Assembly (NCBI RefSeq): GCF_002899455.1
Contig: NZ_PPFB01000001.1
Span: 496,001 to 560,000 of the forward strand
DNA from: Streptomyces sp. DH-12
GTDB lineage: Bacteria > Actinomycetota > Actinomycetes > Streptomycetales > Streptomycetaceae
Direction of reading: 5' to 3'
DNA length: 64,000 nt
Shown here in pieces: positions 26,110-34,433 of the stretch (its first letter is position 1; each line of letters opens with the position of its first letter). A program made the translations under genes and the position numbers. The notes beneath the pieces were generated by a model. That model was given only the letters and a program-made list of their open reading frames with translations. It was not told the origin of the DNA and did no database searches.

Positions 26110-27117
26110 ATGAAGGCGACCCGTCGGGTCAGTCCCCTCAGAGCGCTGAGAGCCGTGGCGGTGGCGGCCTCCCTGGCGCTCGTCGCGGTGCCCGCCGCCA
26201 CCGCCGCCGAGCCTCCGGCGGACGCGCCGGCCGCGCGGACCGAGGTGTCCGTCTCGCCCGTCGACCTGGACGGTCCGGCGATCTCGACCGTCACGGTGAC
26301 CGTGAAGAACGCCGGACCGCAGCGGATGCGGTCGCTGAAGGTGGCGTTCGCGGGGCCCGTCGGTTGGGCGGTGCAGCCGTCCGTCGCCGCCGTGTCCGGC
26401 TCGCTCGCCGCGGGCGCGTCCGCCGAGGCGGCGTTCCGTGTCCGGGTGCCGGAGAAACGGCCCGGGTTCGTGCTGCGCACGTTCACCGCCACGGCGACCT
26501 ACAGCGGTGGGGACGGGGCCGGTTCGGCGACCGGGACCCGTACCGAGGTCGTCGGCAGTCCGCTGCCCGATCTCGCCGCCGCCTACGACAACGTGGGCGT
26601 CACCGACGAGGGTGACACGGCGCCCGGCGACTACGACGGGGAGGGCAACAGCTTCTCCGCGCAGAAGCTGGCCGCCGTCGGGCTGACGCCCGGCGCCACC
26701 GTCCGCGCCCTCGGCGCGGAACTCACGTGGCCCGAGGCGGAACCGGGCACCCCGGGCAACGTCTCGTCCGCCGGCCAGGCGATCACCCTGAGCGGTCAGG
26801 GCAGCAGGCTCGTGTTCCTCGGGTCGGGCGTCGGCAGCGCGGCCACCGGCACGGCCACGGTCCACTACACCGACGGCACCAGCAGCCGCGGCCGGTTCGG
26901 GTTCCCCAACTGGTCGTTCGACCCGGCCGACGCGCACGGTGCGACCCTGGTGGCGTCCGCCGACGGCCGCAACCGGCCGGACGGGTACGGCAACGCGGGG
27001 ATCGCCTACCGGATCTTCGCCCACTCCGTGCCGCTGGACGCGTCGAAGCAGGTGGCGTTCGTGGTGCTGCCGTCCAACGGGAACGTCCACGTCTTCGCCA
27101 TGGCCGTCGCCCCGTAG
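26110..27117 (+). CDS. Secreted NEW3-domain protein
   Basis: A 335-residue exported protein with a signal peptide ending near ATAAEPPA. Residues about 45-150 form a NEW3-type beta-sandwich (alpha-galactosidase-associated): TVTVKNAGPQ, SLAAGASAEAAFRVRVPE. The C-terminal half (YDNVGVTDEGD ... GTATVHYTDGT ... VPLDASKQVAFVVLPSNGN) is a second sandwich that recurs at the end of the GH92 enzyme at 43888-47175. No catalytic domain is present, so it may be a carbohydrate-binding or surface-retention protein. Cotranscribed with GH109 (38-nt gap, GAAGGAG site). Confidence 0.82.
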   Translation: MKATRRVSPLRALRAVAVAASLALVAVPAATAAEPPADAPAARTEVSVSPVDLDGPAISTVTVTVKNAGPQRMRSLKVAFAGPVGWAVQPSVAAVSGSLAAGASAEAAFRVRVPEKRPGFVLRTFTATATYSGGDGAGSATGTRTEVVGSPLPDLAAAYDNVGVTDEGDTAPGDYDGEGNSFSAQKLAAVGLTPGATVRALGAELTWPEAEPGTPGNVSSAGQAITLSGQGSRLVFLGSGVGSAATGTATVHYTDGTSSRGRFGFPNWSFDPADAHGATLVASADGRNRPDGYGNAGIAYRIFAHSVPLDASKQVAFVVLPSNGNVHVFAMAVAP

Positions 27118-27126
27118 GGGCCGGCG

Positions 27127-27939
27127 TCAGACGGCGTGGACCTTGATGCCCGCCTCGGCGAGGCGGGCGGCGGTCTCGGCGGGCAGGCCGGAGTCGGTCA
27201 CCAGCACGTCGACGCGGTCCAGTCCGCAGATCCGGGCGAAGGCGCGCCGGCCCATCTTGGAGGAGTCGGTGACCACGATGACGCGGCGCGCCCGTTCGGC
27301 GAACAGCCGGCTGACGCTGGCCTCGTCCTCCTGGTGGGTCATCAGCCCCAGCTGCGGATCCACGCCGTCGACTCCGAGGACCGCGACATCGAGGACGACC
27401 TCGTTGAGGACGCCCACGGTGAGCGGTCCGACGAGTTCGTACGTCTGCGGGCGGGCGACGCCGCCGGTGACGACGATCTTCACCTGGGGGCGGACCGCGA
27501 GTTCGCCGGCGATGTTGAGGGCGTTGGTGACGACCGTGTACGCGGGCGCCGACGTCTCGGCCGGCTCGCGCCGCCCCCGTCCCTCGCGGTTGCCGCCCGC
27601 CCGCAGGGCCAGGGCGCGGGCCACCTCGGTCGTGGTGGTGCCGCCGTTGAGGCCCACCACGTCGCCGTCGGCGATCATCCCGGCGACGGCGGTCGCGATG
27701 CGCTGCTTCTCGGGTGCGTGCCGGGAGGACTTGTAGCGCAGGGGCAGTTCGTAGGAGACGCCGTGCGCGATGGCGCCGCCGCGGGTGCGGACCAGCATCT
27801 GCTGCTCGGCGAGCTCGTCGAGGTCGCGGCGGATGGTCGCGGGGGAGACGTCGAGTGCGCGGGCCGCGTCGTCGACGTCGATCCTGCCCTCGCCGGCCAG
27901 CAGTTCCAGCAGCTTGCTCCACCGCTCGTGCTTGGACAT
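27127..27939 (-). CDS. DeoR-family sugar-catabolism repressor
   Basis: A 270-residue DeoR regulator. The N-terminal HTH is RIDVDDAARALDVSPATIRRDLDELAEQ (residues 18-45). The C-terminal DeoR sensor domain has the sugar-phosphate motifs GLNGGTTTTEVARAL and VLGVDGVDP and TDSSKMGRRAFA. It is divergent from the ABC importer, and the two transcription units carrying TGCTCR half-sites (importer and GH109) are its likely targets. The effector is expected to be a phosphorylated intermediate of galactosamine or tagatose metabolism; that is inference. An insertion RAGGNREGRGRREPAE breaks the sensor domain and may be a flexible loop. Confidence 0.9.
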   Translation of the reverse strand: MSKHERWSKLLELLAGEGRIDVDDAARALDVSPATIRRDLDELAEQQMLVRTRGGAIAHGVSYELPLRYKSSRHAPEKQRIATAVAGMIADGDVVGLNGGTTTTEVARALALRAGGNREGRGRREPAETSAPAYTVVTNALNIAGELAVRPQVKIVVTGGVARPQTYELVGPLTVGVLNEVVLDVAVLGVDGVDPQLGLMTHQEDEASVSRLFAERARRVIVVTDSSKMGRRAFARICGLDRVDVLVTDSGLPAETAARLAEAGIKVHAV

Positions 27940-28150
27940 GTGTCGGACTCCCTCGGCCTCGGTACTGCGCTCCGGACACGGTAAGGGACACGCCGGGCGG
28001 CGGTGCCTCAGGGAAACACCGTGCGTGATTCGGCTCGAAAGGTTGTCACTCTGCGCACATCAGCGCAGCCTGGCCGCCCTTCTTTGGCAACGGTCGGATA
28101 ACGGCGTATGGACCTGACCTGCGGTTCGCCTGAATACTACCCGACACGAC

Positions 28151-28207
28151 AGATGCTCATTGCTGCTCGTAAAGCTCATTGATTGAGCATGTTCACGCAT
28201 TGCTCGT
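28151..28207 (+). promoter_or_regulatory. Cluster of TGCTCR half-sites before the ABC operon
   Basis: GCTCATTG occurs at 28155-28162 and 28174-28181, TGCTCGT at 28164-28170 and 28201-28207, and GAGCAT at 28185-28190; GCTCA-TTGAT-TGAGC (28174-28188) is a perfect palindrome. The repeated half-site array is typical of DeoR-family operators. A further inverted repeat, CTGCGC-ACATCA-GCGCAG, is at 28051-28068. Confidence 0.65.
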
Positions 28208-28229
28208 GGAGACAAGGCGGTAGACGGCA

Positions 28230-29498
28230 GTGAAGAAGAGAATGCTCGTCCTCTCGGCGGCCTGTGCGGCCGGTGCCCTGGTCCTGACCGCGTGCGGCGG
28301 CGGTGGCGCCGGGGAGTCCGGGGACGGAACCGTGACCCTGAAGCTCGTCGCGGCCGATTACGGCGACAAGGCGTCGAACAGCTCCACCGTCTACTGGGAG
28401 GACGTGGCGCGGCGCTTCGAGGCCGCCAACCCGGACATCAAGGTCGATGTGCAGGTCGTCAACTGGAACGACATCGACGCGCAGGTCAAGACGATGATCC
28501 AGAGCGGCAACGTGCCGGACGTCCTGCAGACCGGCGGCTACGCCGACAAGGTCGCCGACGACCTCCTCCACAAGGCCGAGGAGGTGCTGTCCCCCGCCAC
28601 CCGCGACAACCTGGTCGACACGTTCGCCGAGGCGGGCGAGGTGGACGGCGTGCAGTACGGCATCCCCTTCGTCTCCTCCGCCCGCGCCCTGTTCTACAAC
28701 AAGAAGCTCTTCGCCGACGCCGGCCTCACCGAGCCCCCGAAGAGCTGGGCGGACCTCCGGGCGGCCGCCGAGGCGATCAAGAAGAAGAACCCGGACGTCA
28801 TTCCGTACGCGCTGCCGCTCGGCCCCGAGGAGGCGCAGGGCGAGACCCTCGTCTGGGAGCTCGGCAACGGCGGCGGCTACACCGCCGCCGACGGGAAGTA
28901 CACCCTCGACAGCAAGGCCAACGTCGAGACGTTCCAGTGGCTGCGCGCCAACCTCGTCGAGCCCGGCCTGACCTACAGCAACCCGGCCGCCACCGACCGC
29001 AAGACGGCGTTCGCCGACTTCGCCGCGGGCAAGGTGGGCATGCTCAACGGCCACCCCTCACTGATCCAGATGTCCAAGGACGGCGACGTCGACTACGGCG
29101 TCGCGCCCATCCCCGGCAAGGACGGCGCTCTCGACTCCACGCTCGGCGTGGCCGACTGGGTGATGGCGTTCAAGGACCGCGGTCACCGGGAGGAGATCAA
29201 GAAGTTCCTCGACTTCGCGTACTCCAAGGAGAACACGCTGAAGTTCGACGAGATGTACAACCTGATGCCCGTCACCGAGGACACGCTGCAGGAGATGACC
29301 TCCAGCGGCAAGCACAAGGACCTCGAGCCGTTCTTCGAGCTGCTGCCGAAGGCGTCCTTCTACCCGCTGGGCGACACCAGTTGGGACGCCGTCTCCGCGG
29401 AGATCAAGAAGAGCGGCGGCACGGCCGTCGAGGAGGACCCGGCCGAGGTGCTCGGCGAGCTGCAGAAGAAGGCCGAACAGATCGCGGCCGGTCAGTAG
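28230..29498 (+). CDS. ABC sugar transporter, solute-binding lipoprotein
   Basis: A 422-residue extracellular sugar-binding protein. GTG start, signal peptide with lipobox LTACGGGG, then a family-1 binding fold: YWEDVARRFEAANPDIKVDVQ, QSGNVPDVLQTGGYADK, PFVSSARALFYNKKLFADAG, FADFAAGKVGMLNGHPSL. Delivers the sugar to the two permeases that follow; the ATPase must be supplied by a multi-use protein (MsiK type) encoded elsewhere, as usual in Streptomyces. Given GH109 and AgaS-like neighbours, the ligand may be N-acetylgalactosamine or galactosamine-containing glycan. Confidence 0.92.
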   Translation: MKKRMLVLSAACAAGALVLTACGGGGAGESGDGTVTLKLVAADYGDKASNSSTVYWEDVARRFEAANPDIKVDVQVVNWNDIDAQVKTMIQSGNVPDVLQTGGYADKVADDLLHKAEEVLSPATRDNLVDTFAEAGEVDGVQYGIPFVSSARALFYNKKLFADAGLTEPPKSWADLRAAAEAIKKKNPDVIPYALPLGPEEAQGETLVWELGNGGGYTAADGKYTLDSKANVETFQWLRANLVEPGLTYSNPAATDRKTAFADFAAGKVGMLNGHPSLIQMSKDGDVDYGVAPIPGKDGALDSTLGVADWVMAFKDRGHREEIKKFLDFAYSKENTLKFDEMYNLMPVTEDTLQEMTSSGKHKDLEPFFELLPKASFYPLGDTSWDAVSAEIKKSGGTAVEEDPAEVLGELQKKAEQIAAGQ

Positions 29499-29531
29499 TC
29501 CGGCGGACACCGACACACGGAAGGCACCCCC

Positions 29532-30467
29532 GTGTCCAGCAATGTCACCTCCGGCGGCCGCAGGCCGCCCCGCACCGGCCGGGGCGGCGCCCGCCGCTCC
29601 GGCCTCGGCCGGCTGGGGCCGCTGCCCTGGATCGGCCCCGCCGTCCTGCTCATCGTGGCCGTCGTGCTGTGGCCGGTCTACGAGATGGTCCGCACCTCGT
29701 TCCTGAAGATCAGCGTCAGCGGCTTCGTCCGGGGCTGGGCGGGCCTGGACAAGTACCGGCAGCTGTTCGACGAGCCGGACCTCGGCTCCGTGATCACCGC
29801 CACCGTCGTGTGGACCGTCGGCGTGGTCGCGCTGACGATGGTGATCTCCCTGGTACTGGCCCAGCTGTTCGACCAGCGGTTCCCCGGGCGCCGGGTGACC
29901 CGGTGGGCGCTCATCGCCCCGTGGGCGGCGTCCGTGCTGATGACCGCCATCGGCTTCAAGTGGATGCTCGACCGGACCGCCGGCGTGCTGAACACGGTGA
30001 TGACCGACCTCGGCATCATCGACTCCCCCAGGGACTGGCTGGGCGACCCGGCGACCGCCTGGCCCTGGATGATGTTCGTCGCGGTCTTCGTCTCCCTGCC
30101 GTTCACCACGTACACACTGCTCGCCGGGCTGCAGACGGTGCCCGGCGAGGTGTACGAGGCGGCGCGCGTGGACGGGGCCGGCGTGTGGCAGACGTACCGC
30201 CGGATCACGCTGCCGCTGCTGCGGCCGGCGTTCCTGGTCGGCGTGGTCATCAACCTGATCAACGTCTTCAACTCGTTCCCCGTGATCTGGGGCATGACCC
30301 GGGGCGGCCCGGACAGCGACACGGCGACCACCACGGTGTTCATGTACCAGCTCAAGAGCTCCGACATCGGGGAGTCCGCGGCCATGTCGGTCGTCAACTT
30401 CGCCCTGGTCGTCGTGATGGTGGCGGCCTTCCTCAAGGTCAGCCGCTGGAACCAGGAGGAGGCGTGA
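29532..30467 (+). CDS. ABC sugar transporter permease (MalF type)
   Basis: A 311-residue inner-membrane permease. An Arg-rich lead (about 30 residues) precedes six hydrophobic segments, starting WIGPAVLLIVAVVLWPVYEMV. The EAA loop EVYEAARVDGAGVWQTYRRI (near residue 210) contacts the ATPase. Start GTG 29532 with GGAAGG seven bases upstream. Its stop overlaps the next permease start (TGATG). Confidence 0.92.
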   Translation: MSSNVTSGGRRPPRTGRGGARRSGLGRLGPLPWIGPAVLLIVAVVLWPVYEMVRTSFLKISVSGFVRGWAGLDKYRQLFDEPDLGSVITATVVWTVGVVALTMVISLVLAQLFDQRFPGRRVTRWALIAPWAASVLMTAIGFKWMLDRTAGVLNTVMTDLGIIDSPRDWLGDPATAWPWMMFVAVFVSLPFTTYTLLAGLQTVPGEVYEAARVDGAGVWQTYRRITLPLLRPAFLVGVVINLINVFNSFPVIWGMTRGGPDSDTATTTVFMYQLKSSDIGESAAMSVVNFALVVVMVAAFLKVSRWNQEEA

Positions 30468-31375
30468 TGGCCCAGCAGACGGTCCCCGCCGCGGCCGGTG
30501 ACGCCACGTCCCAGACCGCACAGGCGCGTACGACGCGCCGCCCGGTCCGTCCCCCGCGCGCGCTGCGGCCCCGCACGGTGGTCGTCGCCGCCGTCGCCTG
30601 GCTGATCGCCGCCGTGTTCCTGCTGCCGTACCTGCAGATGGTGATCACCGCGCTGCGGCCCGCCTCGGAACTGCGCGACGCCGGCTACCTGCCCGACCAC
30701 TTCGCCTGGTCCAACTTCATCGACGTGTGGCGGGAGTCGAACCTCGGCAGCAACCTGCGCGTCACCCTCCTCGTGGCCGGCGGCTCCACGCTGCTGGTAC
30801 TGCTCGTCGCCATTCCGGCCGCGTACTGCACGGCCCGCGTCAGGTACCGCGGGCGCAAGGCGTTCCTGCTGCTCGTGCTGGTCACCCAGATGTTCCAGCC
30901 GACCTCGCTGCTGGTGGGCCTCTACCGCGAGTTCCACCAACTGGGCATGCTCAACTCGGTGTGGACCCTGGTGCTGTGCAACGCCGCGTTCAACCTGGCG
31001 TTCGCGGTCTGGATCCTCACCGCCTATTTCTCCGCCATACCCGTGCAGTTGGAGGAGGCAGCGATGATCGACGGACTCGGCCGGGGCGGCGCGCTGCTCC
31101 GGGTGACGCTGCCGTTGGCCCTGCCCGGTGTGGTCACCGCGGTCATCTTCACCTTCATCGCCGCGTGGAACGAGTTCGTCATGGGACTGACCCTGTCCAC
31201 CGTCCCGGAGAGCCAGCCCCTGACCGTCGGCATCAACAGCTTCATCGGCAACTACACCGTGCAGTGGAACTACCTGTTCGCCGCGTCCGTGATCGCGATC
31301 GTGCCCGTCGTGGTGCTCTTCGCCTTCATCGAACGCCATGTGGTGTCCGGTCTGACCGCCGGCGCGGTGAAGTAG
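30467..31375 (+). CDS. ABC sugar transporter permease (MalG type)
   Basis: A 302-residue permease, partner of the preceding gene. It starts at ATG 30467, one base into the upstream stop. A basic 40-residue lead precedes VVAAVAWLIAAVFLLPYLQMV; six membrane segments follow, and the EAA motif is LEEAAMIDGLGRGGALLRV. The C-terminus ends in VVSGLTAGAVK, the typical tail of the family. Confidence 0.92.
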   Translation: MAQQTVPAAAGDATSQTAQARTTRRPVRPPRALRPRTVVVAAVAWLIAAVFLLPYLQMVITALRPASELRDAGYLPDHFAWSNFIDVWRESNLGSNLRVTLLVAGGSTLLVLLVAIPAAYCTARVRYRGRKAFLLLVLVTQMFQPTSLLVGLYREFHQLGMLNSVWTLVLCNAAFNLAFAVWILTAYFSAIPVQLEEAAMIDGLGRGGALLRVTLPLALPGVVTAVIFTFIAAWNEFVMGLTLSTVPESQPLTVGINSFIGNYTVQWNYLFAASVIAIVPVVVLFAFIERHVVSGLTAGAVK

Positions 31376-31428
31376 CCGGCCGGCCGCGCCGTGTCCCCCC
31401 TCCCCCGTTCCTGAAGGAGCACATCGCC

Positions 31429-32379
31429 TTGTCCGCCATCAGTTCGTCCCGCACCTCGGCCGAGATCGCCTCCCAGCCCACCGTGTGGCGTCAGGCCGCC
31501 GCGTCCCTGCCGCGCCAGGCCGGGGCCCTGCCGAAGCGGGGCGAGCGCGTCGCCGTCGTCGGCTGCGGCACCTCCTGGTTCATGGCCCAGTCCTACGCGG
31601 TCCTGCGCGAGACCGGCGGCCACGGGGAGACCGACGCCTTCGCCGCCTCGGAGTTCCCCGCCGGCCGGCGGTACGACCGGATCCTCGCCATCACCCGGTC
31701 CGGCACCACCACCGAGGTGCTCGACCTGCTGCACCGGCTCAAGGGCACCGTGGCCACCGGCGCCGTCACCGCCGACCCGGACACCCCGGTCATGCGGGCG
31801 GCCGACGCCGTCGCCGTCCTGGACTTCGCGGACGAGGAGTCCGTCGTCCAGACCCGGTTCGCCACCGCCAACCTGGCGCTGCTACGCGCCCATCTGGAGT
31901 CGGAGGACGCCCTGCCCCCGGACGTCCTGCCGCTGGAGGCGGCCATCCGGGACGCCGAGCGGGCCGTGGACGTGACGCTCGACGGGGTCGTGCTCGGTGC
32001 GGAGCAGTTCACGTTCCTCGGCACGGGCTGGACGTGCGGGCTGGCGCTGGAGGCCGCGCTGAAGATGCGGGAGGCTGCAGGCGCCTGGACGGAGGCGTAC
32101 CCGGCGATGGAGTACCGTCACGGCCCGATCAGCATCACCGGCCCCGGGCGCGTGGCGTGGGCGTTCGGCCGGCTTCCGGAGGGGCTGGCCGACGACGTCG
32201 ACCGGGTCGGCGGCGCCCTGGTCGCGGACTCCACCGGCACGGCCGGAAGCCTGGACCCGCTCGCCGATCTGGTCCGCGCCCAGCGCCTGGCCGTGGCCTG
32301 CGCGGAGGCACGCGGGTACGACCCGGACCGGCCCCGCAACCTCACGCGGTCCGTCGTCCTGCAGGACGGTCGTGCCTGA
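31429..32379 (+). CDS. SIS-domain sugar-phosphate isomerase, AgaS/GlmS-like
   Basis: A 316-residue protein with two SIS domains, of the AgaS (galactosamine-6-phosphate deaminase/isomerase) or FrlB type. Start TTG 31429, preceded by GAAGGAG at nine bases. Domain 1: VVGCGTSWFMAQSYAVLRE and LAITRSGTTTEVLDLL (phosphate-binding Ser/Thr). Domain 2: FLGTGWTCGLALEAALKMREAAG and EAYPAMEYRHGP, the latter the conserved E-x-x-H-G catalytic region. It sits between the importer and the kinase/aldolase, giving the route galactosamine-6-P to tagatose-6-P; the exact substrate is inferred. Confidence 0.87.
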   Translation: MSAISSSRTSAEIASQPTVWRQAAASLPRQAGALPKRGERVAVVGCGTSWFMAQSYAVLRETGGHGETDAFAASEFPAGRRYDRILAITRSGTTTEVLDLLHRLKGTVATGAVTADPDTPVMRAADAVAVLDFADEESVVQTRFATANLALLRAHLESEDALPPDVLPLEAAIRDAERAVDVTLDGVVLGAEQFTFLGTGWTCGLALEAALKMREAAGAWTEAYPAMEYRHGPISITGPGRVAWAFGRLPEGLADDVDRVGGALVADSTGTAGSLDPLADLVRAQRLAVACAEARGYDPDRPRNLTRSVVLQDGRA

Positions 32380-32418
32380 GCCGGCGGGCGTCTGCCCCTG
32401 GGCGGAGGGCCGGCGACC

Positions 32419-33354
32419 GTGATCCTCACCGTCACCCTGAACGTCGCCCTCGACGTCACCTACGGCGTCGACAGCCTGCGCCCCCGCACCTCGCACCGGG
32501 TCGGGTCCGTCCACCGGCGGGCCGGAGGCAAGGGCGTCAACGTGGCCCGGGTGCTCGCCGGGCGGGGGCGTGACGTCGCCGTCACCGGGCTGGTCGGCGG
32601 CCCCACGGGCGCGCTGGTGCGCGAGGACCTGCGCGCGGTGCCCGGGCTGCGTGACGAACTCGTCCCCGTCGCGGGCGACTCGCGGCAGACCGTGACCGTC
32701 GTGTCCGGTGACGACGGGGACGCCACCGTGTTCAACGAGCAGGGCCCGCAGGTGAGTCCGCGGGAGTGGCGGACGTTCGCCGAGCGCTTCGCGGTGCTGG
32801 TGCGCGAGGCGTCGGTGGTCACGCTCTGCGGCAGTCTGCCCCCGGGGCTGCCCGAGGACGCGTACGCCCGCCTGGTGCGCACCGCCGCCGGGAGGGGGGT
32901 GCTGACCGTGCTGGACACCAGTGGCGCCCCGCTGCTCGACGCGCTCGGCGCAGGGCCCGACGTCGTCAAGCCCAACGCGGCCGAGCTCCTGGCGGCCACC
33001 GGGTCCGAGGACGCCGGGGCGGGCGCCGAGCGGCTGCGCGCCCTCGGCGCACGGTCCGTCGTGGTGTCCTCAGGACCCGGCGGGCTCCTGGCCGTCACAC
33101 CCGACGGCCGCCGGCGGGCCGTGCCGCCCGAGCGGCTGGCCGGCAATCCCACCGGGGCGGGCGACGCCTGTGTCGCCGCGCTCGCGGCGGGGCTCGCCGA
33201 CGGCGCGGGCTGGCCGGCCGTCCTGCGCGAGGCGGTGGCCCTGTCGGCCGCCGCCGTCGTCCGCCCCGTGGCCGGCGAGGTCGACGCCGCCGCCTACGAA
33301 CGTCTCCGTACCACCGTGACCGTGGAGGATCTCCATGCCCCTCAGCCCCACTGA
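32419..33354 (+). CDS. PfkB-family hexose-phosphate kinase (1-PFK / tagatose-6-phosphate kinase)
   Basis: A 311-residue sugar kinase. Start GTG 32419. Sugar-binding GGKGVNVARVLAGRG near residue 35; phosphate-binding NEQGPQVSP; LCGSLPPGLPEDAYARLV near residue 138; and the ATP/anion-hole signature GNPTGAGDACVAALAAG near residue 240 with catalytic Asp. With the aldolase, whose first 20 nt overlap it, it forms a tagatose-6-P to bisphosphate to triose route. Confidence 0.9.
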   Translation: MILTVTLNVALDVTYGVDSLRPRTSHRVGSVHRRAGGKGVNVARVLAGRGRDVAVTGLVGGPTGALVREDLRAVPGLRDELVPVAGDSRQTVTVVSGDDGDATVFNEQGPQVSPREWRTFAERFAVLVREASVVTLCGSLPPGLPEDAYARLVRTAAGRGVLTVLDTSGAPLLDALGAGPDVVKPNAAELLAATGSEDAGAGAERLRALGARSVVVSSGPGGLLAVTPDGRRRAVPPERLAGNPTGAGDACVAALAAGLADGAGWPAVLREAVALSAAAVVRPVAGEVDAAAYERLRTTVTVEDLHAPQPH

Positions 33355-34177
33355 CGACATCGTCGGCCCCGCCTCCCGCGCCGGCGTCGGTGTCGGGGCG
33401 TTCAACGTGGTGCAGCTCGAGCACGCCGAGGCGATCGTCGGCGGCGCGGAGGCCGCGGGCCGCCCGGTGATCCTGCAGATCAGCGAGAACACCGCCCGCT
33501 ACCACGGCGGCCTCGAGCCGATCGGGCTGGCGACCCTCGCCGTCGCGCGCGGCGCGCTGACCCCCGTCGCCGTGCACCTCGACCACGCGGAGTCCGTGGA
33601 CCTCGTGCACGAGGCCGTACGGCTCGGCTTCTCGTCCGTGATGTTCGACGCCTCCACGCTCCCTTACAAGGAGAATCTGCGGTCGACCCGTGAGGTCGCC
33701 GAGTACTGCCACGCCCGGGGCGTGTGGGTGGAGGCGGAACTGGGAGAGGTCGGCGGGAAGGACGGGGCGCACGCGCCGGGGGTGCGGACCGACCCCGCAC
33801 AGGCGCGGGACTTCGTCGCCGCCACGGGGGTCGACGCGCTGGCCGTGGCGGTGGGCAGCTCGCATGCCATGACCACCCGCGACGCCGTGCTGGACTTCTC
33901 CCTCATCTCGGCGCTGCGCGACGCGGTGAGCGTGCCTCTGGTGCTGCACGGCTCGTCGGGCGTGGCGGACGCGGAGCTGGCGCGGGCGGTGCGGGCCGGC
34001 ATGACGAAGGTCAACGTCTCCACCCACCTGAACAAGCGGTTCACGCGGGCCGCGCGGACGTATCTGGACGCGCATCCGTCGGCCGTGGACCCGCGCCGGT
34101 ACCTCGGTCCGGCGCGGGACGCCGTCGCGGAGGCGGTGACGCGTCTGCTGGAGGTGCTGCACGGTGAGCCCGACTGA
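33335..34177 (+). CDS. Class II ketose-bisphosphate aldolase (tagatose-bisphosphate type)
   Basis: A 280-residue zinc aldolase that splits tagatose- or fructose-1,6-bisphosphate. Metal ligands are visible in VAVHLDHAESVD (His, near residue 85), a Glu in GVWVEAELGEVGG, HAMTTRD (near residue 175) and VLHGSSGV (near residue 205). NVSTHLNKRFT carries the phosphate loop. Start ATG with GGAGG upstream, inside the 3' end of the kinase gene, so the pair is coupled. Similarity to GatY/KbaY and the operon support the tagatose assignment. Confidence 0.9.
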   Translation: MPLSPTDDIVGPASRAGVGVGAFNVVQLEHAEAIVGGAEAAGRPVILQISENTARYHGGLEPIGLATLAVARGALTPVAVHLDHAESVDLVHEAVRLGFSSVMFDASTLPYKENLRSTREVAEYCHARGVWVEAELGEVGGKDGAHAPGVRTDPAQARDFVAATGVDALAVAVGSSHAMTTRDAVLDFSLISALRDAVSVPLVLHGSSGVADAELARAVRAGMTKVNVSTHLNKRFTRAARTYLDAHPSAVDPRRYLGPARDAVAEAVTRLLEVLHGEPD

Positions 34178-34433
34178 GCCGCGGCGGGTCGTCGCGCACC
34201 GCGCGCCGCAGGAGTGGGACAGGCACGGGGGTCCGGCGTTGTGACCGCCCGGTTCCACCACCCGTAGGGGGATCTGGCAGGCTGGTGCACGCGGCAACCA
34301 CGCGCGGACGACGAGGACCGGCGCCGGACCGCCCCTACCGACCAGGCACCGCTGCCACCGGACGATGACCGGTGGCGCTGTGCCCAGCGGTGCGCGCCCT
34401 CACCCGGCTCCTATTCGGAAGGTTCCCCTCCGC

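Noticed and set aside
28292..31375. 1027-codon open frame overlapping the ABC operon
   Set aside because: It is read in another frame of the solute-binding and first permease genes; Arg/Gly/Pro-rich and without family motifs. Only its final third (the second permease, from 30467) is real.
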